Source: Gammaproteobacteria bacterium
GTDB taxonomy: Bacteria > Pseudomonadota > Gammaproteobacteria > Poriferisulfidales > GCA-002705445
Length of the DNA stretch: 5,033 nucleotides
Assembly: GCA_002702235.1 (NCBI GenBank)
Contig: NZYO01000020.1
Span: 32,045 to 37,077 of the forward strand
Reading direction: 5' to 3'
Positions 1 through 5,033 of the stretch are shown here, in pieces. The notes under the pieces were generated by a model that saw only the letters and a program-made list of their open reading frames with translations, searched no databases and was not told the DNA's origin. Numbering within the stretch: position 1 is the stretch's first letter; the number at the start of each line of letters is the position of its first letter. A program made the translations under genes and the position numbers.

Positions 1-335
1 ATAACTCTATCTTCATCAAGCCCCTTAGGTAAAGGCATTTGGACCAAGATACCATTTATTGAAACATCATTTCCTAATTCAATGATCTTTTTTTCTAAAT
101 CTTTCTGAGTAATGTCAGCAGCTAAACTAACCATGACTGATTCAATTCCTGCAGATTGTGCTTGTTTATGTTTGTTGTTTACATATAACTTACTGGGGCC
201 ATCGTCACCGACTAATACTGTAGCTAATGTTATTTTTACATTCTTTTTTTGAATTTCTTCTTTAAGTGAAGCTTGGATTTTTTTTGCAACATCCCTGCCA
301 TCTAAAATTAAAGATCCTTTTTCGGTATAGTTCAT
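1..335 (-). CDS. folD: FolD, methylene-THF dehydrogenase / methenyl-THF cyclohydrolase (N-terminal part, cut by window edge)
   Basis: FolD is a cytosolic bifunctional enzyme that interconverts 5,10-methylene-THF, 5,10-methenyl-THF and 10-formyl-THF using NAD(P). I translated this from the complement: 111 residues are visible of a family length near 285, and the rest lies beyond base 1. The visible part is the catalytic N-terminal domain: DGRDVAKKI at 12-20, the YVxxK signature with Tyr51 and Lys55 (E. coli Tyr50 and Lys54), and VQMPLP at 98-103 carrying Gln99 (E. coli Gln98). The C-terminal Rossmann domain is not visible. The ATG at 333-335 was chosen because the residues after it fit the family N-terminus; no clear Shine-Dalgarno precedes it. 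It starts 11 bases after the formyltransferase gene stops and is probably co-transcribed with it. GC over bases 1-300 is about 34%, between the upstream genes and the rest of the window. Confidence 0.93.
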   Translation of the reverse strand, partial: MNYTEKGSLILDGRDVAKKIQASLKEEIQKKNVKITLATVLVGDDGPSKLYVNNKHKQAQSAGIESVMVSLAADITQKDLEKKIIELGNDVSINGILVQMPLPKGLDEDRV

Positions 336-346
336 TTTTAAAGAGT

Positions 347-1264
347 TTATTTTGGTTGTTTATCAGGATTTAAGTAAATAAAACTTTTTCCAAGCCTTCC
401 CTCATAATTTCCAGCAGATATCATTAGCAAACCATTCGTGTCTTTTGAAGCATTAATAGCAGCTTGTGTAGCATTAATTATTGAATCCATATCCTTACCA
501 TTCATAATAATTTCCATAACAGAATTTACGCCCTCAGGTAAACTACCCTCGACATCTGGGTTATCTTGAAGTAACGGACAAAACTTTTCGTAAGTGCTAG
601 CGATAGTAAAATCATAATCACTCCCCGCTTTTGAGCCACTGCCCGCAATGCCGCCAGGGAAAGTCGAAATAACATTAGGCATCGGGATAATTGCTTCAAC
701 ACCTTTCTCAGCAGCTTCCAATGCTGAATCAACGTCTTTACCAAAAAACCAAAGATTGCCACCCATCAATCCATCAGCATACCCAAGTCTTCTATCAATA
801 ATAAATTCGCCACCTAAAATAGGAATCCACCACATTTCTCTTCCAAACCTTGAAATTCTTTTTTGATATTTATTTCCAAAATACGCAACTTTTCTACCAA
901 TTTGAAAATATTGTTCGGAATCAATTAAATTAAAACATGAGGCAGTAGGGCAGGTAAGTATATTCTGACTTATCCTAACTAAGGCAGATTTTTCAAGTTT
1001 TTTTGGATCTTTCCAAAATTTTGGAATATGAAGTTGGATAATTGCTCCAGGTCTTCCGTCAGGTGTTTCAACACTCTCATCACCACCAGGGCCAACAAAT
1101 CTATCAAAACCGGCTTCACAATCGCACAAAATACTACTAGACGCATTTCCCGTAGCAGCATCGACAGCGTGCTTTACCCATTTTTGATTCACCGCAGTAA
1201 TAAGTATTTCTACATAAATACTTTTAAAAGCTTCGGCATAAGTATCGTCGATTATAGCACTCAA
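347..1264 (-). CDS. ftr: Formylmethanofuran:tetrahydromethanopterin formyltransferase (Ftr/FhcD family)
   Basis: Ftr moves a formyl group between methanofuran and N5 of tetrahydromethanopterin. In methanogens this is an early step of CO2 reduction; in methylotrophic bacteria it is the D subunit of the Fhc complex, which oxidises formaldehyde-derived C1 to formate. The 305 residues match the family length of about 300. As I recall the Methanopyrus Ftr sequence, shared blocks are IDDTYAEAF (5-13), LITA..KW (21-29), ETPDGRPG (66-73), PTAS (106-109), GGEF (151-154), FPGGI (202-206), YDF (217-219) and SAGNYEGRLGK (283-293). It is a soluble protein with no signal peptide or membrane segment. The start is TTG at 1262-1264, preceded 6 bases upstream by AGGAAG; no in-frame ATG lies near the conserved N-terminus. 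It lies 2 bases after the cyclo-ligase gene and 11 before folD. FhcA, FhcB and FhcC are not in view, so whether it works in an Fhc complex or alone is unknown. GC is about 38%. The family assignment is secure; the in vivo acceptor is not. Confidence 0.93.
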   Translation of the reverse strand: MSAIIDDTYAEAFKSIYVEILITAVNQKWVKHAVDAATGNASSSILCDCEAGFDRFVGPGGDESVETPDGRPGAIIQLHIPKFWKDPKKLEKSALVRISQNILTCPTASCFNLIDSEQYFQIGRKVAYFGNKYQKRISRFGREMWWIPILGGEFIIDRRLGYADGLMGGNLWFFGKDVDSALEAAEKGVEAIIPMPNVISTFPGGIAGSGSKAGSDYDFTIASTYEKFCPLLQDNPDVEGSLPEGVNSVMEIIMNGKDMDSIINATQAAINASKDTNGLLMISAGNYEGRLGKSFIYLNPDKQPK

Positions 1265-1266
1265 AA

Positions 1267-1896
1267 CTATCTTCCTTTTCCAATATATACTTCTTTTTCA
1301 GTTACAACTTTATCCATATAAACATCATGTGGGGCAACTAAAATATTATCGAATAATTGAGACTCATAACAAAGTGCGATTAAAAAACAATCAGGCCTCA
1401 CTTTCTCCATAGTACGATCATAATAACCTTGACCATTTCCCATTCTTCCTCCGTCTCGGTCAAATCCTACACCAGGGACCATTATCATATCTAATTCCTC
1501 CGGAGTAACTTCTTTCTCTGGATTGCCCCATAATTCTTTTGGTGGTTCTAATATGTTCCATTTACCTACAACCATCTCTTCTAAGCTTTCCATATGCCAT
1601 AAACCTAATTTATTTTCACCATTTTCGTCTTCAGTGCAATAAGGAACGATAATTTTTTTTTCACCTTTTTCAACTTCTGCCAATAATTGAGGTTTAGTTC
1701 TTGTTTCTGAACGACAATCTATATACCACATAATGGTATGCGCTTTTTCATATTCTGGAAGAGCCATAAATTTTTCAACAGCAGCAGCGCTTACCTCATC
1801 TTTATTTTCTTGTGCGTTTCTTCTGTCATAGGCCTCTCTGCGCATCTTTCCCTTTTTTTCCATTATCTTTTCAAGTTCTTCTTTAGATATAGACAT
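1267..1896 (-). CDS. 5-formyltetrahydrofolate cyclo-ligase family protein (MTHFS-like)
   Basis: Members of this family use ATP to convert 5-formyl-THF to 5,10-methenyl-THF, returning a stable storage or by-product folate to the active pool. The 209-residue protein is near the family length. Visible features are a basic N-terminal segment (KMRREAYDRR, 17-26) where the family has its nucleotide-binding Lys/Arg; SETRT (63-67), in the place where many members have EVDT; ILEP (115-118); the signature block at 141-161 (PGVGFD, then GGRMGNG, then GYYDR); and HDVYMDKVVTE (190-200). It is unusually rich in Glu and Lys. The ATG at 1894-1896 follows AGGAG with a 5-base spacer. It is the first gene of the minus-strand C1 operon, 2 bases ahead of the formyltransferase. 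From memory, the MWYIDCRSETRT and SQLFD regions resemble planctomycete versions more than E. coli YgfA; I cannot test this here. Given its neighbour, the substrate could instead be a 5-formyl methanopterin; this is inference. Confidence 0.88.
   Translation of the reverse strand: MSISKEELEKIMEKKGKMRREAYDRRNAQENKDEVSAAAVEKFMALPEYEKAHTIMWYIDCRSETRTKPQLLAEVEKGEKKIIVPYCTEDENGENKLGLWHMESLEEMVVGKWNILEPPKELWGNPEKEVTPEELDMIMVPGVGFDRDGGRMGNGQGYYDRTMEKVRPDCFLIALCYESQLFDNILVAPHDVYMDKVVTEKEVYIGKGR
1271..1276 (-). promoter_or_regulatory. Shine-Dalgarno for the TTG start of the formyltransferase
   Basis: On the minus strand the bases read AGGAAG, followed by 6 bases and then TTG (1264-1262). The site lies inside the last codons of the cyclo-ligase gene (...GGA AGA TAG). 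It supports TTG as the true start and suggests translational coupling between the two genes. Confidence 0.65.
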
Positions 1897-1985
1897 TTTT
1901 TCTCCTACTATGCTTTTTTTGGTTATACTAATAGATTGTTATAGATAATTCTATACTAGATTTAAAACAATACAAAACTACAAAG
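1897..1985. promoter_or_regulatory. Divergent intergenic region, probable promoters for the C1 operon and cysG
   Basis: These 89 bases separate the starts of two divergent genes and are the only plausible place in the window for both promoters. The region is very AT-rich. A 7-base sequence, TATACTA, occurs twice in direct orientation at 1924-1930 and 1952-1958, 28 bases apart; the second copy could be a -10 box for cysG, and GATAAT at 1944-1949 is another candidate. No convincing TTGACA-type -35 box sits at 16-18 bases from either. CysG has no clear Shine-Dalgarno upstream of its ATG (the bases are ACTACAAAG). No riboswitch-like structure was recognised. The promoter role comes from the layout and is not proven by motifs. 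Confidence 0.45.
1902..1906 (-). promoter_or_regulatory. Shine-Dalgarno of the cyclo-ligase gene
   Basis: On the minus strand the bases read AGGAG, followed by five A residues and then ATG (1896-1894). It fixes the start at residue 1 rather than at the internal methionines 12 or 18. Confidence 0.75.
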
Positions 1986-3371
1986 ATGATATTTAGCCCA
2001 TTATTTCTCGATTTAAGTAAAAAAAATTGCCTAATTTTAGGGGGAGGAATAATTGCCACAAGAAAACTTCTTTCTTTAAAAGACTCAGGAATGATATTTA
2101 CTATCATTTCACCTGAGGTAACTAAAGAGATCGAGTCTTTTGCTAAGGATACAAAAAACATAACTATTATAAGGGATAAATACAGCTCTCAAAATCTATC
2201 AAAATATTATTTAATTATAATTGCCACAAATGACAAAAGCACAAATAAACAAGCTTTAGAAGATGCAAAAAAATCCGATATTTTAATTAATACTGCGGAA
2301 GATTCTGTAAATGGCAATGTCCTGATTCCATCAGTTGTCAAAAGGGATCCTATACAAATCGCAATTTCGTCTGGGGGCGCATCCCCAATTCTTACGAGAG
2401 TCATTAAAAATCGTCTAGAGTACTCAATTCCTTTTGGCTTTAGTGCTTTAGCAAAAATAATGATGCAGTTTAGGTCTAAAGTTAAATCAAAATTTAAACT
2501 TGTAAAAGAAAGAAGAATATTCTGGGAAAATTTTCTGGATAGCCCAATCTCTGAAATGGTTTTATCAGGACACCTAGATAAAGCAAATAAAATGCTTGAA
2601 AAAGACATAGAAAATGGAGCGATTGAAAATAGTGGCGAGGTGTATTTAGTTGGTTCTGGTCCAGGCGACCCAGAATTATTAACTTTTAGAGCATTAAGGT
2701 TGATGCAAAAAGCTGACGTAGTCATTTACGATAGATTGGTATCAGATCCGATTATGAATCTTTTAAGGAAAGATTCTGAAAAAATTTATGTAGGTAAAGA
2801 AAGAGCAGATCATGCAATGCCTCAAGAAGAGATAAATGATCTTCTTGTAAGATTAGCTAAAGATGGGAAAAAGGTTTTAAGGTTAAAAGGAGGGGACCCT
2901 TTTATTTTTGGAAGAGGCGGAGAGGAGATTGAAAGCTTAATTGATTACAAAATTCCATTCCAAATTGTTCCAGGAATTACTGCTGCTTCTGGATGCTCCA
3001 GTTATGCAGGCATACCTTTAACGCACAGAGATTTTTCACAGGCCTGTATTTTTGTGACAGGGCATTTAAAAGATGGTTCAATAAATCTTAACTGGCAAAT
3101 GCTTGCACATCCGAATCAAACTTTAATTTTTTATATGGGTATGCATGGAGCAAAAATAATATGTAAAGAATTAATTAAACATGGTTTAAATAAGGAAACA
3201 CCTGCAGCTCTCATTACAAAAGGTACTACTCCTGAGCAAAAAATATATTTGGGAGATCTTCAAACACTTCCGAGCATAATTTCTAATAATGAAATTAAAC
3301 CACCAACTTTAATGATCATTGGGAATGTTGTTAAGCTTCATGAAAAACTTCAATGGTTTATTCCTAAATAA
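1986..3371 (+). CDS. cysG: CysG, siroheme synthase (uroporphyrinogen-III methyltransferase / precorrin-2 dehydrogenase / sirohydrochlorin ferrochelatase)
   Basis: CysG makes siroheme from uroporphyrinogen III in the cytosol, for assimilatory sulfite or nitrite reductase. At 461 residues it is full length (E. coli 457). Residues 1-215 form the dehydrogenase/ferrochelatase module: NAD-binding GGGIIATRK (19-27), IATND (79-83), SSGGASP (128-134, Ser129 matching the phosphorylated Ser128 of the Salmonella enzyme), and RRIFWE (176-181). Residues 217-461 form the SAM-dependent methyltransferase: VGSGPGDPELLT (222-233), YDRLVSD (248-254, Asp249), VGK (269-271), QEEIN (280-284), GGDPFIFGRGGEE (302-314), PGITAASG (329-336), IPLTHRD (343-349) and FYMG (382-385, Met384). 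The ATG at 1986 fits the family N-terminus. One oddity: the catalytic Asp104 position of E. coli aligns with Glu105, with Asp106 next to it. The gene stands alone on the plus strand with no sulfur or nitrogen genes beside it, and its stop lies 6 bases from the convergent nth. Confidence 0.97.
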   Translation: MIFSPLFLDLSKKNCLILGGGIIATRKLLSLKDSGMIFTIISPEVTKEIESFAKDTKNITIIRDKYSSQNLSKYYLIIIATNDKSTNKQALEDAKKSDILINTAEDSVNGNVLIPSVVKRDPIQIAISSGGASPILTRVIKNRLEYSIPFGFSALAKIMMQFRSKVKSKFKLVKERRIFWENFLDSPISEMVLSGHLDKANKMLEKDIENGAIENSGEVYLVGSGPGDPELLTFRALRLMQKADVVIYDRLVSDPIMNLLRKDSEKIYVGKERADHAMPQEEINDLLVRLAKDGKKVLRLKGGDPFIFGRGGEEIESLIDYKIPFQIVPGITAASGCSSYAGIPLTHRDFSQACIFVTGHLKDGSINLNWQMLAHPNQTLIFYMGMHGAKIICKELIKHGLNKETPAALITKGTTPEQKIYLGDLQTLPSIISNNEIKPPTLMIIGNVVKLHEKLQWFIPK

Positions 3372-3377
3372 ATTCAA

Positions 3378-4004
3378 TTATTCATTTCTATAACTGCAAT
3401 ATTTTTTTATGATGCATTCATTACATTTTGGGCTTCTGGCTACGCATGTGTAGCGACCATGTAAAATTAACCACATGTGTGCTTTCTTTTTATATTTATC
3501 AGGAATTACCTTTATCAAATCATTTTCCACTAAGTCTGGTGTTTTTCCATCAGATAAATTTAATCTATGAGAAACTCTGAAAATGTGGGTATCAACAGCA
3601 ATAGTTGGCTTTCCAAAGCCCTCATTAAGAACTACATTTGCTGTTTTTCTTCCTACACCTGGAAGCTTAATAAGCTCCTTAAATTGCGAGGGAACTCTAG
3701 AATTATATGACGATTTTAGTATCTTAGATGTCAAAATTATATTTTTGGCTTTTTCATTAAACAAGCCGATTGTTTTAATTTTTTTTTTAAGTCGGCTTTC
3801 TCCAAGTTTTGAGATTTTTTCAGGCGTATTATAATTTTTAAATAATTCTTTAGTTACTTTATTGACAGACTTGTCAGTAGCTTGTGCAGATAGTATAACT
3901 GAAATTAGTAACTCGAATTTTGTTTTGAATTTTAGATCTGTTTTGGGATTTGGATTGAGTTTATTAAATTGGTAAAAAATTTTTTCAATGTTATTTTTGT
4001 TCAT
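3378..4004 (-). CDS. nth: Nth, endonuclease III (DNA glycosylase / AP lyase)
   Basis: Nth removes oxidised pyrimidines from DNA and cleaves the abasic strand in base excision repair. The 208-residue protein aligns with E. coli Nth (211) almost without gaps. [13 protein letters not shown] (32-44) and SVNK (46-49) are conserved, the helix-hairpin-helix reads [14 protein letters not shown] (114-127) with catalytic Lys120, and VDTHIFRV (137-144) contains catalytic Asp138, both at their E. coli numbers. [10 protein letters not shown] (178-187) leads into the 4Fe-4S ligands Cys187, Cys194, Cys197 and Cys203 (C-x6-C-x2-C-x5-C), so the enzyme looks complete and active. The ATG at 4002-4004 matches the E. 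coli MNK start; the gene overlaps the upstream ferredoxin gene by 14 bases and has no clear Shine-Dalgarno, so its translation is probably coupled. GC is about 30%. Confidence 0.97.
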   Translation of the reverse strand: MNKNNIEKIFYQFNKLNPNPKTDLKFKTKFELLISVILSAQATDKSVNKVTKELFKNYNTPEKISKLGESRLKKKIKTIGLFNEKAKNIILTSKILKSSYNSRVPSQFKELIKLPGVGRKTANVVLNEGFGKPTIAVDTHIFRVSHRLNLSDGKTPDLVENDLIKVIPDKYKKKAHMWLILHGRYTCVARSPKCNECIIKKYCSYRNE

Positions 4005-4320
4005 TTGCTAAAATTTTATCTATTTGAGAGTTAATTATACTCTCTGTTCTTTTTTCTACTCTACTAACTCTTGCTTTTTTTCTTTGAAAATTAAACAATA
4101 TTTTTTCTGTAATATCTTTTTTATCTCCATCTATGGAAATAACTTTAATGCAATCTGTTGGGCACACTGGAATACATAATTTACATCCTGTGCATTCATT
4201 AAAATTTACTCTGTGTACAAAATTTTCGGTACCAATAATTGAATCAAAAGGACACTTTTTTATACATATCTGACATCCAATGCAATTATCTTCTTTAATA
4301 AATACAACTCTTCTAGTCAT
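3991..4320 (-). CDS. Small 2[4Fe-4S] ferredoxin, related to the ferredoxin domain of RnfB
   Basis: This is a soluble electron carrier or electron-transfer domain of 109 residues. Two classical cluster motifs are visible: Cys13, 16, 19, 23 followed by Pro, and Cys43, 46, 49, 53 followed by Pro (each C-x2-C-x2-C-x3-CP), with an extra Cys57. The blocks around them ([27 protein letters not shown]) closely resemble the C-terminal half of RnfB. The N-terminal membrane helix and the separate Fe-S domain of full RnfB are absent. After about residue 70 the protein continues as a basic, Lys/Arg-rich tail of unknown function. The start codon overlaps the preceding stop (ATGA, 4 bases); TGGAG at 4331-4335 with a 10-base spacer may be its Shine-Dalgarno. 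An RnfB-like gene between metG and nth is, to my recollection, a known proteobacterial arrangement. Its partner is unknown: nth also carries a 4Fe-4S cluster, but a functional link is speculation. Confidence 0.85.
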   Translation of the reverse strand: MTRRVVFIKEDNCIGCQICIKKCPFDSIIGTENFVHRVNFNECTGCKLCIPVCPTDCIKVISIDGDKKDITEKILFNFQRKKARVSRVEKRTESIINSQIDKILANEQK

Positions 4321-4643
4321 CGAATTTTTGCTCCATTGATAACGTCTTTATCGATTTCTATTAGATATACTTTTTCATCGTTATCAGCTGCGAGTAACAT
4401 ACCTTCGGATTCACCGAACTTCATTTTTCTAGATTTTAGGTTATTAACTATTATAATTTTTTTTCCCAAAAGGCTTTCTGGTTCATAAAACTTTTTTATG
4501 CCAGCAAAAATTGTTTTAGTTATTGACCCAATATCTATTTTAAGACACAGCAATTTATCTGCACCTTCAACATCTTCGGCACTAATTATTTCTCCGACTC
4601 GTAAGTCAATCTTAGAAAAAAGATCGTAGTCTATTTCGTCCAT
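4317..4643 (-). CDS. Stand-alone tRNA-binding domain protein (MetG C-terminal / Trbp111 type)
   Basis: This 108-residue OB-fold protein corresponds to the dimerising, tRNA-binding C-terminal domain of methionyl-tRNA synthetase. The match covers [11 protein letters not shown] (7-17), VEGADKLL (25-32), FAGIKKFY (46-53), [11 protein letters not shown] (67-77) and SEGM (79-82), against the E. coli MetG blocks DDFAKVDLRV, EGSDKLL, NLAPRKMRFG and ISEGM. In E. coli MetG this is fused to the synthetase; here it has its own ATG (4641-4643) and a strong Shine-Dalgarno. It starts 14 bases after the synthetase stop and lies in a different reading frame. It probably still acts with MetG by raising its affinity for tRNA, as a separate subunit. 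The stop overlaps the next start by 4 bases. Confidence 0.92.
   Translation of the reverse strand: MDEIDYDLFSKIDLRVGEIISAEDVEGADKLLCLKIDIGSITKTIFAGIKKFYEPESLLGKKIIIVNNLKSRKMKFGESEGMLLAADNDEKVYLIEIDKDVINGAKIR
4331..4335 (-). promoter_or_regulatory. Possible Shine-Dalgarno for the ferredoxin gene
   Basis: On the minus strand the bases read TGGAG with a 10-base spacer to the ATG at 4320-4318. The spacing is somewhat long. With the ATGA stop-start overlap, re-initiation after the upstream gene is also possible. Confidence 0.4.
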
Positions 4644-4649
4644 AATATT

Positions 4650-4654
4650 CTCCT
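4650..4654 (-). promoter_or_regulatory. Shine-Dalgarno for the separate tRNA-binding domain
   Basis: On the minus strand the bases read AGGAG, then 6 bases, then ATG (4643-4641). The site sits in the 14-base gap after the metG TAG stop. A well-placed ribosome binding site here indicates that the domain is translated independently and is not the result of a sequencing error in a fused metG. Confidence 0.8.
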
Positions 4655-4657
4655 ATG

Positions 4658-5033
4658 CTAATTTACAAACTCTTTAACATCTTCTTCATCAATTCTATTC
4701 TTTAACGGCGAAAATTTATTAATTTCATGATCAAGAGTGGGATCTTTATAATTTTTAATATTTAATTTCTTAATATTTAATATTTTACAACTTTCATCAA
4801 AAAGATTTGGCAAAATAGGTGATAGTAAAGTTATTATTATTTTATAATAATTTATGGCTTGGGTAGAGATCTCTTGAATTATTTTTTTGTCTTTATCCTT
4901 ATCAAGCTTCCAAGGTGCATTATCATTAAAAAAAGTATTAGCCTCATCGGCTAACTTCATTATTTCTTTTGTTGCTGAAGAATATTTTCTTAAATGTAAT
5001 TCTTTTAAAATATTTTCAGTTCTGGAAACAAAG
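4658..5033 (-). CDS. metG: MetG, methionyl-tRNA synthetase (C-terminal part, cut by window edge)
   Basis: MetG charges tRNA-Met with methionine in the cytosol. The 124 visible residues are the end of the helical anticodon-binding domain. The open frame continues past the internal ATG at 4958-4960 to the right edge of the window, so that ATG is not the start; the residues before it (LHLRKYSSATKEI) fit the family. EIMKLADEAN, FFNDNAPWKL and, near the end, SPLKNRID match the MetG blocks EIMALADEAN, ...APW and ...LYNRID. The gene ends with TAG at 4658-4660 directly after NRIDEEDVKEFVN, where the E. coli enzyme continues through a linker into the tRNA-binding domain. The protein is therefore the short, catalytic plus anticodon-binding form. 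The catalytic domain lies outside the window and cannot be checked. Confidence 0.95.
   Translation of the reverse strand, partial: FVSRTENILKELHLRKYSSATKEIMKLADEANTFFNDNAPWKLDKDKDKKIIQEISTQAINYYKIIITLLSPILPNLFDESCKILNIKKLNIKNYKDPTLDHEINKFSPLKNRIDEEDVKEFVN

Noticed and set aside
347..1264. An archaeal origin of the whole fragment because of the Ftr gene
   Set aside because: CysG, Nth and FolD are typical bacterial forms with Shine-Dalgarno sites, and Ftr/FhcD is well known in methylotrophic bacteria and planctomycetes.
1028..1321. Plus-strand open frame of 97 codons across the formyltransferase and the end of the cyclo-ligase gene
   Set aside because: It lies opposite two well-supported genes, shows no recognisable domain, and spans their junction; it is a shadow frame.
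1914..1920. T-run upstream of the cyclo-ligase gene as a terminator
   Set aside because: No stem precedes it, and it lies in the promoter gap between divergent starts where no transcript needs to end.
2207..2725. Minus-strand open frame of 172 codons inside cysG
   Set aside because: CysG covers it fully with conserved motifs throughout; the reverse frame is open because of low stop density and matches nothing I recognise.
3372..3377. A bidirectional terminator between cysG and nth
   Set aside because: Only 6 bases separate the stops, and I see no inverted repeat around them; any termination would be inside coding sequence or Rho-dependent.
3439..3454. GCTAC...GTAGC hairpin near the cysG/nth junction as a terminator
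   Set aside because: The stem is only five pairs, it lies in the conserved Cys region of nth, and no T-run follows in either direction.
4641..4660. A frameshift or sequencing error breaking a normal fused metG
   Set aside because: The second frame has its own ATG and a well-placed AGGAG, the linker is missing, and downstream genes are overlapped tightly; independent translation fits better, although reads should be checked.
4658..4960. A 100-residue protein starting at the ATG at 4958-4960
   Set aside because: The same frame stays open to the window edge and the residues upstream match MetG, so this Met is internal to metG.

Overview
The window reads as ordinary chromosomal DNA from an AT-rich bacterium with a compact genome, most likely a marine-type gamma- or betaproteobacterium. 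This is inferred from a CysG fusion protein of E. coli architecture, an Nth that matches E. coli Nth residue for residue at its catalytic and cluster positions, an RnfB-like ferredoxin between metG and nth, almost no intergenic DNA, and about 30% GC over much of the window. No RNA gene, mobile element, CRISPR array or phage gene was seen. No gene-free stretch exceeds 300 bases; the longest is 89 bases.

Left part (1-1896, all minus strand): a one-carbon (C1) operon read from right to left. It comprises a 5-formyltetrahydrofolate cyclo-ligase family protein, a formylmethanofuran:tetrahydromethanopterin formyltransferase (Ftr/FhcD), and the N-terminal part of FolD, which runs off the left edge. 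The first two genes are 2 bases apart and FolD follows 11 bases later. Ftr belongs to the methanofuran/tetrahydromethanopterin (H4MPT) route of methanogens and methylotrophs, while the other two are tetrahydrofolate (THF) enzymes. None of Ftr's usual partners (FhcA, FhcB, FhcC, Mch) is visible. Hand-counted GC is about 38% in the first two genes, about 34% in folD and about 30-31% to the right.

Middle (1897-3371): an 89-base divergent intergenic region, then cysG on the plus strand. CysG is a bifunctional siroheme synthase that turns uroporphyrinogen III into siroheme, the cofactor of sulfite and nitrite reductases. It ends 6 bases from the convergent nth.

Right part (3378-5033, all minus strand): a tightly coupled operon read from right to left. 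It holds the C-terminal end of methionyl-tRNA synthetase (MetG), a separate tRNA-binding domain protein that is normally MetG's own C-terminus, a small two-cluster ferredoxin, and endonuclease III (Nth). Overlaps of 4 and 14 bases suggest translational coupling.

The points most worth following up are the formyltransferase placed between two folate enzymes, which can be arranged on paper as a formyl-to-methylene path, and the split of MetG into two independently translated proteins.
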